The notes under the pieces were generated by a model. That model saw nothing but the letters and a program-made list of their open reading frames with translations. It was not told the origin of the DNA and searched no databases. Below, piece after piece: positions 45,278 through 55,874 of a stretch of DNA of 64,000 nt; the stretch's first letter is position 1, and the number at the start of each line of letters is the position of its first letter. Origin of the DNA: Plicaturopsis crispa FD-325 SS-3 (Eukaryota > Basidiomycota > Agaricomycetes > Amylocorticiales > Amylocorticiaceae); the NCBI GenBank assembly GCA_000827205.1, contig KN832555.1, forward strand, positions 2,757,011 through 2,821,010. The letters run 5' to 3'. A program made the translations under genes and the position numbers.

Positions 45278-47580
45278 GTGTCCCGCACGATAGCCTATCG
45301 ACGCCGAAATAATGCGGAACAACCCAGACACAACATCACGGCTATGCAAGAAGGCGATGCCTACTACGACATCGATACGTGTCTGCATCGCCGTCCGCCG
45401 TTGGCCGTAAGATTAGAATTGGACGTATGATACGTGTCTCGAATAGGTTCCATGCCCCCTCCTTTGTTCTTACCAGACTTTTTCTAAATCCATCCATTTG
45501 GTATTGATTTACCACCGCACTTGGCCACATTCTAGATCCACCCCAGATTTATTGGATTGCAGCTCGCGTTTGCACTGACGGACCGAATTGCCCTTTTGAA
45601 GCATTACAGACGGCCTCCTCTGCATGACTCACCATTTGCGCCTCGCCCAGCGCACAACCCTAAATGTCAGCGTCGGGGGTCTAGTCTTAGTAGTGAGTTC
45701 CTCTATCTTGTTTCTCTGCCCTTATCATTGACGCTGAACGTCAGAGATAGCATTCTCGTACAGACAACTGCAGTCAAAAATATAATATTCCGACCGTGTT
45801 CCCACCCGCGGAGCGATGCCCGCCCACAGAGCTTAGGATCTGAATATCCCATGGGACCTTGCAGGCAGGCAATTGGTAGCAGGCATTTTGACCTGAATCC
45901 CCAATTCGAGGGCTCGCATCCACAGGAGATGTGCGCTCGAAGCTTGGCCCTCCACTCCACGTAAGTCTGTGCTCTGCACCATACTTACTCTGTCGCACGA
46001 GGAGATGTGATTCCCAACAGGACCGTTTCGCCGTGATGCCACTGGCAGGGGCGAAATTGTGCATCGCGTGGCACGCATTGTGATTTTACCAGACCAAGAC
46101 CAACACGGCCGCGCATCTACCCGGGTGGTCTTTCTGTGCCACGGAATCGGATCATGTCGTCCTGGCGGCTCCTTCATCATCTTCGCTTATTGAATGCCCG
46201 CTAGTGGCGTCCGTATTCTTAGCTTGTGGACACGCCTGGACATGCATGACAGGCCGGCGTCCTCATTGTTGAGTCATTTCGTTTCCCCCACTGAGCTAGA
46301 GCTGCATTGACACTACCTTTCGGCCTTGTACTATATGCTGAGCAGTATCCCCTGTTCGTTGCCTGTGTAGGAGGCTATGCGTACGGTGAAAAATCAGCCT
46401 CTCTTGGTATTCTAGTCACCTCTGGGACTCCGAACAAAGTGAGCGGTATCAAGGTCCGAGTCCGTGTGTTGACAAAAGGAATGCGTTGCCGCAGGGAGTA
46501 AATACGCACACCGGAACGTTCAAAGAATATCTTCTATATCTGATAAGATGTCCGCCTACTTACGCACCTCCTACCAGTCTGGCAGTTGCTGCCCCGAATG
46601 AACGTGCTGCTTGCCGAAGCGCTGAAGCGCTATTCGCTATAACTCAAGAAGGGTATATGGTCTCGATGGATTGGCGCAAGTGTGTAATTTACACGTCAGT
46701 CATCTACAGTAACACCTGTTGTCAGCTGATTCCGTGCGGATTCCTTGTCGAATCCGCGACCTTTAGGACCATTCCGCCCGACCGCAAGTGAACAAGGAAA
46801 CTGCCGTCCTACAGCCTACACCTGCTCGGACAACTCGCCTCGTTGAGAAAGCCATTTGCGCACCGGCTCCCGTATCTGTCGGGATATGAGCCAGCGCTGG
46901 CGCCGTATTGTCGAAGCAGTACGTCGGTTGCCAACTTCGTGGGAGATAGTGGCGTGTATTGTTCAAGTTCCACCCGGACAGGGGACAGAAGGCGAAGGTC
47001 CACTTGGGTGTAAATGCAACCATATGTTACCCACAGTGCAGAGCGGCACTAGGCGGCACTCTTCTTCTGGCGATCGCTTCCAACGCATGGCCTGGCTCGT
47101 CTCGTCAGTGTGGTACCTAGGATGTGACGGTACGCACATACCTCCGCGGCAATTTCCTTTCCCGTCGAATACAAGAGTAAGGGACCTTGCCTTAGTTAGC
47201 ACAGGTAACAAGTAAAGCATGTCTAATGCGAGGTGTCAAGTTGCGCATTCTTGCCCGGGCGGTTTAGGTTCCTGCATGACGTGTGTGTATCGCTAGATAC
47301 AAGGGCCGCAGCCAAATCTTGCGGGAAGTGTGCTGGGATTCTCAGAACACCGTCGCAGGGAGTTTCAAGCGTGTCCTGAGCATTGTGTATCTTATCATAT
47401 CCATCGGTTACCATCCATCAGATTCAGCGCTCCATTTTGACATGATTCCGAGTTACGCACCTGTACGGTCCGAGGGGTCTAGCCAGGGGGTACTCCAGGT
47501 ATATAAGGACGGATGCGCCGTCCGCTTTCCCTCCAAGCAACTGTCTTTTGCTCCATCACCTACCCACATACTCAATCAAC
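45278..47580. other. 2.3-kb stretch without a recognisable gene
   Basis: Short open frames only, none with recognisable motifs, splice structure or codon bias like the neighbours. Around 45540-45630 a short plus-strand frame (Trp/Cys-containing) could be a gene scrap. The right end holds the promoter of the metallothionein gene. No terminal repeats or transposase-like sequence were found. Confidence 0.45.
47500..47506 (+). promoter_or_regulatory. TATA box of metallothionein gene
   Basis: TATATAA lies 81 bp before the metallothionein ATG, a fitting distance for a strongly inducible gene. It is the clearest TATA element noticed in the window. Confidence 0.65.
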
Positions 47581-47850
47581 ATGGTGAGTAGCTAGCCCCC
47601 ATATTTGTAGACCGCGCAGCTTACCGACGACACTCCTTACAGTCTGACAAGCCCGCCTGCGCTACCGCTAGCACCAACTGCTCCTACCCCAACTGCTCTT
47701 GCGCAGAGCCCCCCAAGAACAAGGCCAACTGCGGCTCCACTTCGTGCAGCTGCGGCACCTCGTACGTCGCAATCCCTTGATTATGTTGACCTGCATGTGC
47801 TCATCTCGCACGATAGCTGCCAATGCAAGCCCGGAGAGTGCAAGTGCTAA
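47581..47850 (+). CDS. Small cysteine-rich metallothionein
   Basis: Three exons: 47581-47583 (the ATG alone), 47643-47761 and 47817-47850, giving 51 residues with 11 cysteines. Cysteines are at 7, 14, 19, 21, 31, 36, 38, 42, 44, 49 and 51, many as C-x-C (CSC twice, CQC, CKC). There are no aromatic residues except one Tyr. It resembles basidiomycete metallothioneins that chelate Cu(I), Zn or Cd in the cytosol. The first intron begins directly after the start codon (ATG, then GTGAGT). A TATA box lies 81 bp upstream. Too short to be found by simple frame scans; support is the cysteine pattern, in-frame splicing and the TATA box. Confidence 0.88.
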
Positions 47851-48131
47851 GCGCACCCTCTGTGTCATGATTAGGCAAACAATGTTGTAATACCTGTACA
47901 TGCAAACCATTTCGTGCTCAAAGTTGCTCGTATCTGCAAAGTCGACTGTCACATTGAGTTCAGTATACTACAGATAACGGAGGCAAAATCGCACGAATAG
48001 CATCACCCGAATTTCAAATTACACCTCGTGTTATGGACTGCAAAGAATAACAGCATTGTGTGCGGCACAACCTATCAGCGAGACGGACAAGCGAGAAAAG
48101 AAGTGGGCGACGAACACAACTTATCATCCCT

Positions 48132-48857
48132 TCATTTGGTTCCCTCGAAGGGGTCACTACTTTGGTCCATCATAGGACCACCCATGAGGGCATCTTCCTG
48201 TCCCTCAATCTGCGACAAATCATGTGCGGCCTCGAATGCTGTCCCATCGGGCCCCAGCATCGACATATTTAGACCGTTCACATCCTCCGGGTCGAGTTTC
48301 TCCCCAGAATCCACCACCGCATCTATGCTGCCATCTATGGGCTTTAGCGAAGCGTCAAGGGTATCGGAAGGTCGTTCGGATGGGGGCTGGGAAGCGGGTT
48401 GGAGGGAAAGTGGTTGCGCCTTCGGTGAAGAGGGTTTAGACGGCTCGTCCGGTTGCTCTGCGGTTATGTTCGGAGCAGCGAGATCTGTGCCATCCGCAGC
48501 GGCAGGTGCCTGGGAAGCATCACCCACCAAGGGCGCGTCGTCTTCATCCATAGCCTCGTCTCCCTCCGTGGCTTCCGGTTCATCTGGTAAAGGAGCTAGC
48601 GGTTCGTCGACTTCGCCCTCATCGTCGCTGAATTGCTATAGAGTAGTGATATTAGCATGAATTTTACGCGACGCAGTGGGTTGACTCGCCTGTACCCTGT
48701 CCGTCTTGACCCATTTGTACGCTTTCATGGCCGTGCCCGCAGGCGCGTTTTCAGGCGTTGCCCATTGTTTTTCCCACACAGGAACGGGCTGCATGAGTTG
48801 GCGACGCGCCGCCTCCGTTGTCGCAATGCTGACACCGATTCTGCGTCGCGTCGACAT
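48132..48857 (-). CDS. BCL7-like N-terminal domain protein
   Basis: Two exons, 48857-48696 and 48635-48132, giving 221 residues. Residues about 12-52 resemble the BCL7 N-terminal domain: VPVWEKQWATPE and MKAYKWVKTDR parallel the WEKKW and KWVP signatures of animal BCL7. The rest is acidic and disordered (SDDEGEVDEPLAPLPDEPEA), rich in Pro, Asp and Ser. Animal BCL7 proteins are subunits of SWI/SNF (BAF) chromatin remodellers, so a chromatin role is an inference. An overlapping upstream frame starting at ATG 48969 looks partly protein-like (RGNPNPAANIDRDLL), and an alternative first exon cannot be excluded. Confidence 0.6.
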
Positions 48858-49081
48858 CGTCAGAAATGTGATATGGGTTGGTCCAAGGTGAAGGTTTGAG
48901 GTTGAAGAGAAGATCGCGGTCAATATTCGCGGCTGGGTTAGGGTTACCCCTTAGACGCGTCTTGGACATGGTCACTTGGTGTCCTCGATGCTCGCGCGTT
49001 CGCGCCTGCAGCCTCAAGACATGATGCACACCATTCGATACAAGCTCCTAGATACACATGCAATTACAAATACACGAGAAA

Positions 49082-50211
49082 CTATTTTATCTCTTCTGCC
49101 CAACGTAGAACGTCGTCTAATGTGAGCGAAGCTGGTTGTGGAATCTATGAACGCGGGAGAAAGCATGTTAGACACATGATCAGGTTACTTAGGGAAAGCA
49201 GAACTGACTCCAGACACGTCTGCCTCCTTCGTGTTTTTCACCGTGAAGCCCTAGAGAGTGGAGGTCAGCTCATGAAACGATGAATGATGGGGATAGACTT
49301 GCCATCGAGGAGGGCTTTGCAGATTTAGTGGCTGCAACATTAGCAGAGTTGCGCAGCTCTATGATTCTGGCCTCTAGCGTGTCGCATTTCCTGGAGGAGA
49401 AATTACGGGGTCAGGACTATATATACGCAGTGGGGTTAGAACGTACGCGTGCAATGTTTTGGTTTCCTCGCGCCGCAATTCAAGTTGTCGTTTCATCATG
49501 AGTTCAAGATTTCCTCTGGCCTACTCGCAATCAATATAGGATGCATTTCAGCTAGAAAATCAACGGAAGCTCACCTGGACTGGTCGTAGGTCATTGGCGG
49601 CGGCCATTATATTTTGCGCCAGTGTATTTATCCATTGGACGTGGCGTTCCCAGTCGGGAGGGGTAGGGGTAGACGCAGTTGGTGGGGCCGACAGAAGAGA
49701 TTTCGTTAACTTGGAGTATGTAGCAAGAAGCGACCGTAACACGGTAAGCAGCGCTGGCCGACGGTCTGTGTGTCTGATGTCAAAACAGAGTAGAGCATGG
49801 ACGAAACTGATCACTTGCCGATGCTGGGGTCATGCGGGTATAGTTGGTGCCCTCCTAGCTCTCCAAGTGTGGGAATCGTCTCCTTGACCTGCAAACGCGG
49901 AATGAATGGGCCGGCCTCGATGTTCAAGGATAGATCGTGCGTACAAACCACGTATCGCCAAAAACATTGTAATACCCGTCCTCTAATATCCAGTCGACGC
50001 GTGGTTTCTCTAACTGCACGAGGGGCCATTCAGGGACGTCCGTTTGGTCGGAGAGGATTTTCTGTTGGTCTAGTTCGCCCGCATCTGTATCCGCAGTGCG
50101 TTCCTTGTACAAGGACAGCAAGTTCAGATTATGAGCGGTGTAATTGGTGTAATGCGATGGAGGAGAAGGGAAGGGGTTCCGCAGCTCGGCCTCTTCGTCG
50201 TCGTCGTTCAT
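49082..50211 (-). CDS. MED7: Mediator complex subunit 7
   Basis: Seven exons: 50211-49945, 49888-49815, 49773-49575, 49520-49447, 49390-49303, 49250-49209 and 49144-49082, giving 268 residues. MED7 hallmarks: an N-terminal FPSPPSHYTNYTAHNL, then WPLVQLEKPRVDWILEDGYY, KETIPTLGELGGHQLYP, the helical hinge with LLTVLRSLLATYSKL and QNIMAAANDLRPVQARGNLE, and a coiled coil LMMKRQLELRREETKTL. With Med21 it forms the hinge of the Mediator middle module that couples activators to RNA polymerase II. The intron at 49302-49251 starts with GC (GCAAGT) instead of GT. The last two exons encode the tail ending VLRWAEEIK. Confidence 0.93.
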
Positions 50212-50741
50212 CGCGGCAGAGAATTATCCACGACAGCCAGTGTAATGAGTCTCAGCACGACATGGCAAGTACGCAGAAACGATAGAAATATGTACTGGCG
50301 TCAATTTAGCGCTGCAATGTTGTCCGGCGCGATATCCCGAAAATGGAATGAGGCCGCCAGATCTCGATCGAAAGCAGATATATTGGCCAATGCCGGCGGC
50401 GCTTTCCACCATCCAGCCACCATCCAAATTTCCTCGAGGCCTCATGTTTTTCACCTCCTTATCTCGCTGGACTGGCCTCTCTTACTGGGCGCATTGCCAT
50501 TGGTATATGTAAGCTGGCGTGTATTACATGTCCTCGTCGTGATTTATCGCGCCTTGCTTGTCGTCAAATACGAAATATTTTCGCTACATACACACGCCCC
50601 TCGACATGCGCCTGTTCTCCATCAGACAGCCGCCTTTCGAAGTCTGTTGATCTGTTCCCCGACTGTTTCCGGCGAAGATGAGTTATAAAGCGTGAGGACA
50701 AGCTACATCTACCTCCTCCCTTCCTCCTTCACCTTGACGAA
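50212..50741. other. Divergent promoter, MED7 / acyl-CoA ligase
   Basis: About 530 bp between the two start codons. Open frames here have no recognisable character. The GATCTCGATCGAAAGC patch near 50360 is partly palindromic. Confidence 0.45.
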
Positions 50742-53320
50742 ATGGCTGAAATATCCTCGCCCGCCGGCCCAGCTCCGTTCATCCCCGACAACCTTACACT
50801 TCCCCAGTTCTTCCTCGACTCTCTCCACCCACTGAGGCCAACGCGGACAGCGGGACAGCCTTGGCTCATCGACGACCAAACTGGTAAAGAGGTCGGGTTT
50901 GAGGAGGTGATTGGTCCCGGCGGAAGCAAAATACGTGTGTGCGCTGACCTAGAAGTGCGATAGATCAGAGCACGGACATTCGGACTTGCGAATGGCTTGA
51001 ATCGTCGGGTGAAATTCGGTATGTGTGATACCCTTTCTGCTTAACGGTCCTGTCTAATCTCGTGCATGTAGAGAAGGAGGGCGTCGGTATGTCGCAGATT
51101 AGGTAGCTCTGAGAATGTGACTAACGACGCGTTTAGTTTGCATATTTGGTCCTAACCACATTGGTGAGCTTCAAAAGCAATACTAGCGAACGATCGAATG
51201 CTTTTGACTGACTCATCATGAAGACTACGGCGTCGTTGTCTGGGCTGCGCATAGACTTGGGCAAATCGTGACGTGCGTGCGTCTCTCCTGTCAGAGCCGT
51301 GACCTTATTGACGCGCGTTTCCCGATTAGATGTGCTAACCCTGCATTCTTGCCGGAAGAGCTAGCGAACCAGTTGACGGCCACGAAAGCACAGCTCCTTG
51401 TCGTGCACCCCGACATTGTCGACGCTGCTCTTTCCGCTGCACGCATTGCAGGGATTCCCCAGGATCGCATCATTCTGTTCGATGATGTTGCAAACCCAAC
51501 ACCTTCCCCCTCCTTCCCGAGCATCAGCCAACTTGTAACGGAGGGCTTGTCCGCCACCCCTTCTTTCGTGGAGGTTCAGTTTGCTCCGAACGAGGCGAAA
51601 TCGAAGGTAGCTTTCATCTGCTTCTCTAGCGGTACTACTGGAAAACCCAAGGTAAAGACGTACGGGAATGAGATCTACAAGTGGCCAAAACTTACCGCTC
51701 TACAGGGTGTATTGCTTTCGCACTACGCAGTTATTGCGACCATCCTTCAGACGGCGGCACATCAAAAAGTCAACGAAAACTATACGACATGGGATAAGCG
51801 CCGTTTCAGACCGGGAGATGCAGCCTCTTGTGGTGAGCATACAAGAACAAGTGCGCAATATCAGCTTTAGTTGACGAACAATTCCCCATAGTCATGCCGA
51901 TGTTCCGTAAGTCTTACAGACACCTCGTGCACTATACTTGCCTGACATTTCTCGCAAGACTTATACGGGATGATGGCTAATGTAAGGATGATTAGCTGTG
52001 TGTATTGCATAAACGTACTGACTTGTGCGCAGCTGCACTTCACGCTATTCTCTGGCTTGACGGTGGTCGTCACGAAGAAATTCGACTTCGTAGAATTCCT
52101 GAAAAGTATTGTTAAATATCGGATAACACATCTTTTGTACGCTCTCCGTGCCCCGTCCTACCCAGTGCATTGCAAGCTAATGATTCCTTTTCTACAGCCT
52201 GGTCCCTCCTATGATGATTGCTTTCTGCCAGGTCAGTGCGCGTGCATTTCTTGCTCTCGATTTGTATATTGATCAATGGTGCAGCATCCGGCTGTCAAAC
52301 AATACGACCTCTCTCATATCCGGTTTTGCGTGGCTGGAGCAGCTCCTGTTGCAGAGGAGCTTATTCAACAGTTCACGAAAGTTCTTCCCGAGACTAGCTT
52401 CGGTCTAGGATTCGGTGAGCATATCCGGAGCTCACAAATGACGACAAGAAAGGCTCACCCTACTATCTGATGAAATAGGCCTCACTGAAGCGGGATGTGG
52501 TGTTTCGTTCATACCGGTGTCTCAAAAAGTCGGGAGGCCTGGGAGCTCGGGTGAGCTTATCCACGGAGTAGTCGCTCGAGTTGTCAAACCGGACGGATCA
52601 CTCGCCAAGCTGAAGGAGTCTGGCGAGCTGATCGTCAAAAGCCCCTCTGTTGCTCTGGGATATCTGAACGACGAGAAAGCGTGGGTACCAATCCGTTATA
52701 CTGATAATTTTCATGCACTAACGTCGACTCACTCATATAGGACTAGCGAGGCTTTCAAAGATGGATGGGTCCATACAGGCGACGAGGTCTATCTTGACGA
52801 GCGTGGCGAAGTGTTTGTCGTCGATCGCATCAAGGTATGAATAACATTCAGGAATCGAGAACCAAAACCCTCATGACTACTCCCCGCCACAGGAACTTAT
52901 CAAAGTGCGCGGCTTCCAAGTTGCGCCTGCGGAGCTAGAGGGCCACTTGCTTGATCACCCAGATGTCTCGGAGGCTTGTGTCGTAGGCATCCTCGACGAC
53001 TACAGCGGAGAACTGCCCCTCGCATTCGTCCAGCTTAAGCCCGCCGCCGCTGCACGCATAGCCAAAAACCCGCAGGAGGCTGAGGCAATCAAAGCATCTA
53101 TCAGCAAGGTTTGTCCTTCCCCCCCTCCGCCTTGCATCGGAGTCCTCACGATATTTCTCTTTCGTAGTACGTCTCCGATTCGAAAGTGTACTACAAGCGA
53201 TTGGCAGGTGGCGTAGAATTCATCGACGCGGTGCCCAAAACTCCTAGCGGAAAAATACTTCGCCGTGTTTTACGAGACGATGCCAGGGCGGCGAGGAAAG
53301 CTGTCAAGGCAAAGTTGTAG
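50742..53320 (+). CDS. 4-coumarate-CoA ligase-like acyl-CoA synthetase, peroxisomal
   Basis: Sixteen exons: 50742-50906, 50964-51018, 51072-51086, 51137-51163, 51224-51272, 51330-51651, 51706-51832, 51892-51906, 51959-51981, 52033-52136, 52198-52231, 52285-52414, 52479-52680, 52741-52834, 52893-53108 and 53168-53320; 576 residues. ANL-superfamily motifs: P-loop FSSGTTGKPKGV, PMFHLYG, GLGFGLTEAG, DGWVHTGDEVY, DRIKELIKVRGFQVAPAELE and the catalytic-lysine motif PKTPSGKILRR. It adenylates a carboxylic acid and forms its CoA thioester. The C-terminal tripeptide AKL is a PTS1 signal, so it is probably peroxisomal, consistent with activation of fatty or phenylpropanoid acids for beta-oxidation. Two exons of 15 nt and one of 23 nt were needed to restore conserved motifs. 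Confidence 0.94.
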
Positions 53321-53708
53321 ATGTATCTGTACGCCCCTTATCTCAGAGCTTCACGACACTTGACGACTAGTATGTTTCATTAATGTATCTCGAGCTCGCG
53401 CTACAGCGACTGCCCAACCTTGGCTTCAGGCTTGATTTCACGCCTCAACCTTGCTCAGACCACGTCGTATTTCATTGCAACTTTCGTGAACTGCGATTCG
53501 CACCGCGGAATGCGAACCTCGAGGACGCGAATGGACGCGACCTATGTACAAGCCACGTGGCGGGCGCCTCATCAGCCCCGCAGCACAAACTGCAGAAACA
53601 CGGAAAAAGCACACTGATAAGACCGCCTGCACGATATGGCATATTGTCTCTCTCGTTCGCCACACTTTCTGTTGCCTGGGATCTCTCAGGTAACTGAACT
53701 CCAAATCC
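53321..53708. other. Intergenic
   Basis: About 390 bp between two plus-strand genes. A CACGTGG element lies at about 53553. Nothing else recognised. Confidence 0.4.
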
Positions 53709-55627
53709 ATGGTCTGGCCAAGTATTGTGAAGGTTCTCGTTGGAGCATGGGCACTACCTAGTGCGGTGCTAGGAATGGCATCTCAGCGCCCTTTTGCTCT
53801 CGCACCAACGGAAGAGCTAGATAACTCCACTGCACCATTCGTGTTTAACTCGCTATCATCTCTGCTCTTGCAATGGCCCAACTCGTATCATCCGAACGGC
53901 CATAGCATCATACCAGCCACCATAGCGCCATTCTCGCCGCTTTACCATGCGCGCAAGAGCGCTGTCGTCCCACCGCCCTCTCCTGAGTGGTTCGCGTTTG
54001 ACCCAGAGATGAGCAATGCGATTATGGCGCCGAGGAGTGGTCCAACGTACCTAAGCACGTACAGGACTACCAAGTCCGTGAAAGTATTGTACTTTGACGG
54101 CATGAGCGCTGCCCTCGGCGGCTCCGGTTGGCTGGATACACAAGAGGTTCTGGTTAAGGGCAAGGGCTCATCTGACGAGGACGACTGGCGCCTGTGGTTC
54201 GATGATTACGGTCGTTTACAGCGACTCTGTAAATGGGGCGTGCAACGAGGCATCGAGGGGTTTGTACGGATGAACACCGGCTTGTAAGTATTCCCTACAT
54301 TTTGGCTCGTATTCTCCAAGGTTGACACTACGGGAATGGTAGCGAACTGATGTGGTGCGATTTTACTTCACCGTCCCTTCAGTTAGTGAGCCATTTAAAT
54401 ATTACCGCACCGAACACGCCACCATCATCCGATCCATACCCCGACCGCCCTCACCTCAACCAATTCAACGACTTTGACCCGGAAGACAACGGTCCTCCCA
54501 GACGTGGACCTGGGGGTCCTCGAGGGCCAGGCGGTCCCGGCGGAGGCCATAGAGGGCCTGGAGGTCCTGGAGGACCAGGCGGCCATGGTTTCCCTCGACG
54601 TTCACCTTGGGATGGCGATGCCCCGCTCACTAGTCAATCTGCCTCTGAGTGGTTGCGTTCTGCCGCCCACAGGTCCCACGTCCGCCAACCATTTCTCACT
54701 CTCGATTATGCGAGTTTCGTGACATTTTACCATCCACGACTGCAGAGCCTCGCGAACGCGCGTGCCGGACAGCCGATGCATGAGCACCGGGTGTGGTCAG
54801 ATGTTTCTGAGGAGGATGCACTGAGTATCGCTCAAGAGGTGGATGATGTGCTACAGCGAGACACCACTGGGTCTGGCATGGACTGGGGCTCGCTCGCACA
54901 GGATATTGTGGAGCACTGGACCAGTCGAATCTCACAGCTGCACTCCTTGCTAGCTAATGCAACTGCGACGGCAGTAAACGGCACCACCCCATCCGTCAAT
55001 TTGACTGAGAAGCTCCTGGATGTTCGCATGATAACCTACTCGCCGCTTAATCCATACATGGATGCGGGCTCGTCGCCAAATGCCTCGGGCTGGGACTTAG
55101 TTTTTGGCCCCTCCGATTCTTCGCTCATTCTGTCGGGCATATCGAGCACGCAGAACACCAACTCGACAGCACTGGACCGATGCATATATCAGGGCACGGG
55201 CTTCCTCTCCCTTCCGACCCTCACACCGCAGGAACGTCTCTTGAAAACAAGCGTAGAGACGGTGCTGCAGAGACTTTGCACCGATTTCGGTATGATCTTC
55301 AGCCAAAGCTTCGACCTCGATGACGAATCTTCGGAACACGACCTACTCGAAACTATGAACGGCTGGCATGCACGAATGGAAGCGCTCAAACAGTGGCTCG
55401 ACTGGGTGTGGTGGTTACGGTGCGACGAAGTGTGCGATACAGATGTGAGTGTTGTCTACCTTTCTTCCACAGCTAGTTGCTCATTGTTGGCGTTGCAGAG
55501 TGTCTGTACTATGCCAATGTGGCCTATCTATTGGCCGGGAGGGCTCATGGGTGGTCGACGCGAGGACAACGACGACAAATGGAAACCCGCATGCGTCAAA
55601 TTGGGTCCTATGGACTTCAGATTCTAG
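53709..55627 (+). CDS. Secreted fungal protein of unknown function
   Basis: Three exons: 53709-54283, 54343-55444 and 55499-55627, giving 601 residues. A signal peptide is likely at residues 1-22 (VKVLVGAWALPSAVLG). The extracellular part has several N-glycosylation sequons (NST, NIT, NAT, NGT, NLT) and conserved-looking segments: QWPNSYHPNGHSIIPATI, KVLYFDGMSAAL, WRLWFDDYGRLQRLCKWG and the terminal MPMWPIYWPGG. Scattered cysteines (RCDEVC and others) suggest disulphides. A Gly/Pro-rich insert at about 262-297 is built of GGP repeats. I recall related proteins in many filamentous fungi, but no function is known to me. No membrane segment or GPI signal is obvious at the C-terminus. Confidence 0.82.
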
Positions 55628-55874
55628 GTTGTTGGGCAAGTAATTATCTCAGAAGCGGCGCCCGTCCACTGGAATACCTTCAGGGAGGACATCGATGCAT
55701 AGAGGGTGCCCGGTGTATGTATGTGCAGTACGACAATGCGATTATCTATACCTCGGAGGAGCAGACAAAATCCATGAGATGAGTAAGTAGAAGCCAATTT
55801 AGCGGCTACACGGTACAGGCATAGCAGCGATAGATTAATAACATACAGTGGAAACTGGAAAGCAATCTGACAAT

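Noticed and set aside
45557-46180. Overlapping frames of 96-135 residues on both strands
   Set aside because: No motif, no splice consensus of quality and no codon bias like the neighbours; not enough to call a gene or an element.
47668-47952. Minus-strand frame opposite the metallothionein gene
   Set aside because: The plus-strand spliced Cys-rich product is far better supported; the antisense frame has no features.
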